Made by a program: the position numbers and the translations under genes. The notes under the pieces were generated by a model. It made no database searches, was not told the DNA's origin, and saw nothing but the letters and a program-made list of their open reading frames with translations. A DNA stretch of 30,824 nt. It comes from a virus. Below are positions 27,230 to 30,824 of the stretch, piece after piece. The stretch spans positions 1-30,824 of IMG/VR virus record IMGVR_UViG_3300037247_000256. One strand, 5' to 3'. The stretch's first letter is position 1. Each line of letters starts with the position of its first letter.

Positions 27230-27547
27230 TCATTGGGCACTGGCGAACGCAGCGGCGATTATCAGGCTGGCGACTATCAATACAATCGGGAGCAGTAGCT
27301 TTTCGGTGAACCACTTGAAGGTAATCGGCTGTCCGTTTCCAGGCGGCAATGTTACGCCGCATCCATTGATGACGTTCTTCATTCGCTTCTCGATTTCATC
27401 AGGCATCTTCGAAAGCGTATCGCTGTTTTTATCTACCTTGGTTTCGATGACTGGAATACGAGAAAGCTTTACGTCTACGCCTCCTCGCCACTCAAACCAT
27501 TCTGGCGGAACGTCGCCCGCTTGTCGTGGTTGATCTGGTAATCCCAT
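27230..27547 (-). CDS. Membrane protein with C-terminal anchor, hypothetical
   Basis: The 105-aa product has a soluble N-terminal part with a likely helical coil (RIPVIETKVDKNSDTLSKM, DEIEKRMKNVI) and a C-terminal hydrophobic segment (FTEKLLLPIVLIVASLIIA, about 80-100). A coil plus C-terminal anchor next to a muramidase resembles XhlA-type holin partners. ATG overlaps the TAA of the GH25 gene (TAATG). The role in lysis is inferred from position. Confidence 0.72.
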   Translation of the reverse strand: MGLPDQPRQAGDVPPEWFEWRGGVDVKLSRIPVIETKVDKNSDTLSKMPDEIEKRMKNVINGCGVTLPPGNGQPITFKWFTEKLLLPIVLIVASLIIAAAFASAQ

Positions 27548-28383
27548 TATTCATTCTCCCTTAATCCAACGTCTATAACCCCCGCGAATGTGTCTCCCTT
27601 GAATGGAATTTTCTCACCTACAGGCGGCGGAGGCGGCGGTGCTTCATCATCCCAGGTGTCGTCAGCCCACTTCTTTAGGAAGTAATTGAGATCGGTCTTT
27701 GGCCTCTCGTTCGGGCGCGCTATTGGCGAAACAATCCCTGAGCTGGTGAACTGCCAGCCGATTTCGTTCTCCACTTTAAACCCCGTAGGTATCCGCGGGG
27801 TGAAATTGTTGTGAATAGGAAGTAACGGGTCCATCTCGGAAAAACGCTCTGCGGGAACCCATTGTCCATTCTCGTTCTGCTTTACGAAGATGTAGTGAGC
27901 GATCCAGACATCTTCATTCTCTTCCCACCCATGCTCTACCTTGCTGTTCCAGAACCACGCAGCAGTATAAATCACAACCGGAACGTCGTAGGTCGATCTC
28001 AGGAAGTCCAGCCCGTCCCGAATGTCCTTAGTGATTACCGAAGGGCTGCGCCCGAAGTGGCTCTCGCAGTCATAGACAATCAGCTTGTGGTCTTTCCCGT
28101 CAAGGGCCTTCTTCCACATCGACCTTTGGTTCCAGGTCGGATCGTTGTTGACATAAGCAGCTCGTCGGAAGGCCGACGCACTCGACCAGTTGTATTCCCA
28201 ATCTGCGTCAATGTAGCTGGTAGCGCAGGCTCGTAAGATGACGATCGGAACATCGGGATTCGCAGCTCTTAGCCGCGGGAAATCAATCCTGCCCTGCTCC
28301 CGATTGCTAAGGGAGTTCGCCCAGTTGTTATATTGGGAGAGATCGAAGCCCTTTTCGTTCTTAGCTAACTCAGGCCAACTCAT
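27547..28383 (-). CDS. GH25-family muramidase (endolysin)
   Basis: The 278-aa product has the GH25 barrel order: GFDLSQYNN (Asp14), RIDFPRLRAANPDVPIVILRA, LIVYDCESHFG (Asp105/Glu107, the DxE catalytic pair), VPVVIYTAAWFWNSKV, DVWIAHYIF, and IGWQFTSSGIV followed by DLNYF. GH25 enzymes cut the N-acetylmuramyl-beta-1,4-N-acetylglucosamine bond. The C-terminal end has a run of six prolines (about 250-255) and a short tail that could bind the cell wall or just be a linker. It overlaps the hub gene by ATGA. It is the best candidate for the lysis enzyme of this phage. Confidence 0.9.
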   Translation of the reverse strand: MSWPELAKNEKGFDLSQYNNWANSLSNREQGRIDFPRLRAANPDVPIVILRACATSYIDADWEYNWSSASAFRRAAYVNNDPTWNQRSMWKKALDGKDHKLIVYDCESHFGRSPSVITKDIRDGLDFLRSTYDVPVVIYTAAWFWNSKVEHGWEENEDVWIAHYIFVKQNENGQWVPAERFSEMDPLLPIHNNFTPRIPTGFKVENEIGWQFTSSGIVSPIARPNERPKTDLNYFLKKWADDTWDDEAPPPPPPVGEKIPFKGDTFAGVIDVGLRENE

Positions 28384-30011
28384 CCTCTGGTCCTCTCTAA
28401 TTCTAGCTGCTGCTGTGCCAGAATCACATCAAGTTCGTTCGGCTTTCCGGTTGTGATCGTACAGATTTCTTTACGGTCATCGTAGCTTGTTTTGGTAATC
28501 AAGAAAACAAGGTCATCGGTTCCTAGCGCGGGGTCTCTCAGGAAATTCTCTACGCGTATTCGCTTGCCCGCTTTTATCTCTGAGGCCGGGATTAAGTTCC
28601 CGCTCTTAGCTCGGATAGAACCCTTTATCTTGATGCGCCGCGTCATGTGCCACACGGGGTCTTTATGAGACGCCAGAAACCTCCGCCCGAAATTCGTAGC
28701 CGTGGTTACGTCGCCGTGCCGGATCCTCAATGGGTAATCTCTTTGGCCCCAATCGGTTATAGAGTCGGTGTCCTTCAGGTTGGCGTCGTCGTCCGGGGTC
28801 ACAAATTGCGTAAAGCCCTGCTCGTCGCGGTACTCAACTACGATCCAGTTCCAGACGTTGTTCTCGTCGGAGCCTATGTAGCCCTCCGAGATGTCGAAGG
28901 GCGGCTCTAGTGTCTCTTCATCCACCCGCACCGCATAGTCGTAATCTGTAAGAACGGGGTACTGCTCCACAAATAAAAGCGGCTTGGCATCAGTGGATAA
29001 TTCAGAAGCCAGCACTCCCACCGCCCAGCGGTTTTGTGAGGAGTCCCCGTAGCTTGCCGCGTTCATCAAGATGTCTGCTACGGTAGGAAACCTATCCGCG
29101 ATGAACGGAACCAGACTTAGCGTGTTGTCGTCAATCTCGAATTCGTCAGAACTAAGGTCCGTCAACTCCGCCCGGATGTCCTTAGCGATCTCTGTGAGGT
29201 TCACGGTAGCTAAACTCGCTGGCGCGTGGTTCATGGTGGCGTACACAACAATGTTTGAGAACTCGACGTACACGCTCTGATCTGCGGGCGTTGTCTGTGC
29301 GCCGTTCGAAAAGAATTGGATCTCTAGCACCTCACAGCCTGAGGCGGGTTCTTCGTTTTGGTTGGCCGCGTTCGCGGTTGCCGTGAGCGTAAGTAAATCG
29401 GTCGCGTTAGTGATGTCTCGAATCTTCGCGGTCCATTGTTGAGCACCTTCCGAGAAGTCATAATCAAAATCAATACGCCGGATCTCCTCGCCGGTCGGGG
29501 CCTCGTATCTCAGCCGCGTGCGATCGAGATCCCCCCAATCCACTCCCGACTGAGGCACCATACGCAACAGGTTCTTTGAGTTTTCATGATCGTATCGAGA
29601 ATAGCTTGTCTGCTCGGCATGGAAGTCAGCTTCAGTCGCGTTGAGCCAAACATCCGCTGAGGTACGCATGTCCGCGTAGAGCCTTCGCAATCTCCGCGAC
29701 CCCAGATAAGCCCCCCAATAGCCCAACGCCTCAATCTTTATTCCCTCGGTGTTTTGTTGAAGAGCTCTGTCTAAGTCTCCGATCTTGCCCTCGAATACCG
29801 TCGTGAGGCCGTTTCGGATCACAAGACGTTGCGCGCCTTTGACGAGCCACGCGCGAGCAATATCTCGGGGCACGAGCATCGAAGCGTTAAGATACAAGCC
29901 TCCGGGATAGCCTGTGGAAAATCGGAGGTTCTCTGCTAGATCAAACTCGCCCGTTATGTCCGTGATCTGAGTGGTTCCAGAAGAAAAGATTGCTATGCGA
30001 AGATCGCTCAT
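28380..30011 (-). CDS. Minor tail/baseplate hub protein
   Basis: The 543-aa product has an N-terminal beta-rich domain with RLVIRNGLTTVFEGKIGDLDRAL (about 65-90) and ALGYWGAYLGSRRLRRLYAD, characteristic of siphovirus tail proteins (hub, ReqiPepy6 gp37-like or Dit-adjacent). A central beta domain (about 180-270) is followed by FPTVADILMNAASYGDSSQNRWAVGV, a gp27-like hub part, and the C-terminal part (about 430-543) has SEIKAGKRIRVENFLRD, typical of hub proteins that end with property-checking beta barrels. Its position before the GH25 gene is usual. Exact name uncertain. Confidence 0.78.
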   Translation of the reverse strand: MSDLRIAIFSSGTTQITDITGEFDLAENLRFSTGYPGGLYLNASMLVPRDIARAWLVKGAQRLVIRNGLTTVFEGKIGDLDRALQQNTEGIKIEALGYWGAYLGSRRLRRLYADMRTSADVWLNATEADFHAEQTSYSRYDHENSKNLLRMVPQSGVDWGDLDRTRLRYEAPTGEEIRRIDFDYDFSEGAQQWTAKIRDITNATDLLTLTATANAANQNEEPASGCEVLEIQFFSNGAQTTPADQSVYVEFSNIVVYATMNHAPASLATVNLTEIAKDIRAELTDLSSDEFEIDDNTLSLVPFIADRFPTVADILMNAASYGDSSQNRWAVGVLASELSTDAKPLLFVEQYPVLTDYDYAVRVDEETLEPPFDISEGYIGSDENNVWNWIVVEYRDEQGFTQFVTPDDDANLKDTDSITDWGQRDYPLRIRHGDVTTATNFGRRFLASHKDPVWHMTRRIKIKGSIRAKSGNLIPASEIKAGKRIRVENFLRDPALGTDDLVFLITKTSYDDRKEICTITTGKPNELDVILAQQQLELERTRG

Positions 30012-30012
30012 C

Positions 30013-30824
30013 TTATAGCAGCGACCATCGGGGCCTGACGTTGATCGTGTATGTCATTCCCCAAGTAATTAGCGTTTCTTCGTGGATGTCTCCAGCTACG
30101 GAAATTAGAATGTTTAACTTGTTCGGTCTCAATTCCAGCGCGTCACCCGATACCGGCGCAAGCTCTTGAATTATGTTATTAGCACCATAGACTACGGCCT
30201 GATGTAATCTATACCGAACATTCGGTTCCGCGCTTGCCACAGCCGTTGGCCCGATCTTCACAACGGGGCGCGGCAAGACGCTTATATAGTCAATATCAGC
30301 CGCCGCAGAGCCGGTTGTCCGTTTGAGTAGAAGATTTAGCGACGCTCCGGAACCTATCAAATCCGGCGGCCATATTTTCGCCTGAACGGGTATAGCTAGA
30401 GTCAGTGTTTTTTCAAGCTCGAAGGTGGATGCATCCGGGGTAACGGATATAAAGTCTGGATCAACCGTTGGGCCGCCCGTTAATTCAAGCTGGGCCTGTA
30501 AATCTGATCCCGCGTCGCGCATCCGCAAAAACGCGATAAGCTCTCGGCCCCAAAGAGCGTCAAATTCTTGTCGAGATAGACTGCTCCACGCATCTATTGA
30601 AGTTTCAGATGTATCGATAGTGATGTTTCGGTAGAAGGCGTTCGATGAACCAGCGTCCGCGGTAACCTCGCCAGCACCCTCGCTGTATAGAAATCCAGGG
30701 TCTAGATATTCATTCTCGTTTAAATCAAGTAGGCCAATAAATACCGCCCTTAGCACATTCATGTCGTCGTCTAACACTAAATCGAACTGCGTATCAGCAT
30801 CGGCTGATCCTGGAATTCCTCCTA
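30013..30824 (-). CDS. Tail protein (N-terminus beyond window edge)
   Basis: The frame is open to the window edge. The part in the window reads GGIPGSADADTQFDLVLDDD, then MNVLRAVFIGLLDLNENEY, and contains strands such as NITIDTSETSIDAWSSL and VVKIGPTAVASAEPNVRYRL. It ends with TLITWGMTYTINVRPRWSLL. Internal GTG (30777) or ATG (30762) starts are possible, but no good ribosome-binding site supports them, so the gene probably starts upstream of the window. Likely a distal or minor tail protein that works with the hub. Not firmly assigned. Confidence 0.68.
   Translation of the reverse strand, partial: GGIPGSADADTQFDLVLDDDMNVLRAVFIGLLDLNENEYLDPGFLYSEGAGEVTADAGSSNAFYRNITIDTSETSIDAWSSLSRQEFDALWGRELIAFLRMRDAGSDLQAQLELTGGPTVDPDFISVTPDASTFELEKTLTLAIPVQAKIWPPDLIGSGASLNLLLKRTTGSAAADIDYISVLPRPVVKIGPTAVASAEPNVRYRLHQAVVYGANNIIQELAPVSGDALELRPNKLNILISVAGDIHEETLITWGMTYTINVRPRWSLL

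Noticed and set aside
1-30824. CRISPR array, insertion sequence, integrase or att site
   Set aside because: No regularly spaced repeats, transposase-like or recombinase-like protein or tRNA-overlapping direct repeats were seen.

Overview
The window is a stretch of a tailed double-stranded DNA phage genome (class Caudoviricetes), probably a siphovirus with an HK97-type head. The sequence shows terminase small and large subunits, an HK97-family portal, a MuF-type head protein, an HK97 gp10-like protein, a prohead protease and the start of a major capsid protein. It also holds a minor tail/hub protein, peptidoglycan hydrolases, an ERF-type annealing protein and many tiny overlapping genes. No rRNA, tRNA, integrase, DNA polymerase, helicase or CRISPR array was seen. 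Host: unknown. A phage-encoded LytR-CpsA-Psr (LCP) lipoprotein with a Thr/Pro-rich linker and three apparently leaderless genes would fit a monoderm-type or Chloroflexota/Actinomycetota-like host, but this is weak inference.

Layout. Nearly everything lies on the minus strand, so it is best read from high to low coordinates. (1) 30824-25311, late genes: two tail proteins (the first cut by the window edge), a GH25 muramidase, a C-terminally anchored membrane protein, the LCP lipoprotein, a lytic transglycosylase and a holin-like protein, ending at a hairpin terminator near 25250. (2) 23851-25261, the only plus-strand operon: a ribbon-helix-helix regulator, two unknown proteins and a small helix-turn-helix protein. 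It is divided from the leftward early operon by a compact divergent promoter whose two -35 boxes form the arms of one palindrome. (3) 23793-16181, early/middle genes: an HNH endonuclease, the ERF annealing protein, an RMF-like protein, a LuxR-type HTH, several tiny membrane proteins, a 420-bp non-coding but highly structured segment, a Spo11/TopoVI-A-like TOPRIM protein, a winged-helix protein, a zinc-finger protein, an HNH protein and three related coiled-coil proteins. (4) 16194-10346, a glycan cassette: a glycosyltransferase/DUF115-like fusion, two GT2 glycosyltransferases, a nucleotidyltransferase and an FkbM-type methyltransferase, interleaved with small unknown genes, two ribbon-helix-helix-like proteins and a 93-aa protein that begins with a capsid-like motif. 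(5) 10297-1, packaging and head genes: an orphan gene between inverted repeats, terS, terL, portal, then an unusual 4-kb block of structural proteins (beta-helix protein and repeat protein), MuF, gp10-like, protease and capsid.

The left edge stops in the capsid gene and the right edge lies in tail genes on the same strand. The missing connector, tail-tube and tape-measure genes would therefore sit between the two ends of the window if the genome is circular or circularly permuted. Genes are packed with ATGA/TAATG/GTGA overlaps that imply translational coupling. These overlaps were used to choose many start codons and to find six small coding genes (29-59 aa) and one 14-codon micro-ORF that simple ORF lists tend to miss.
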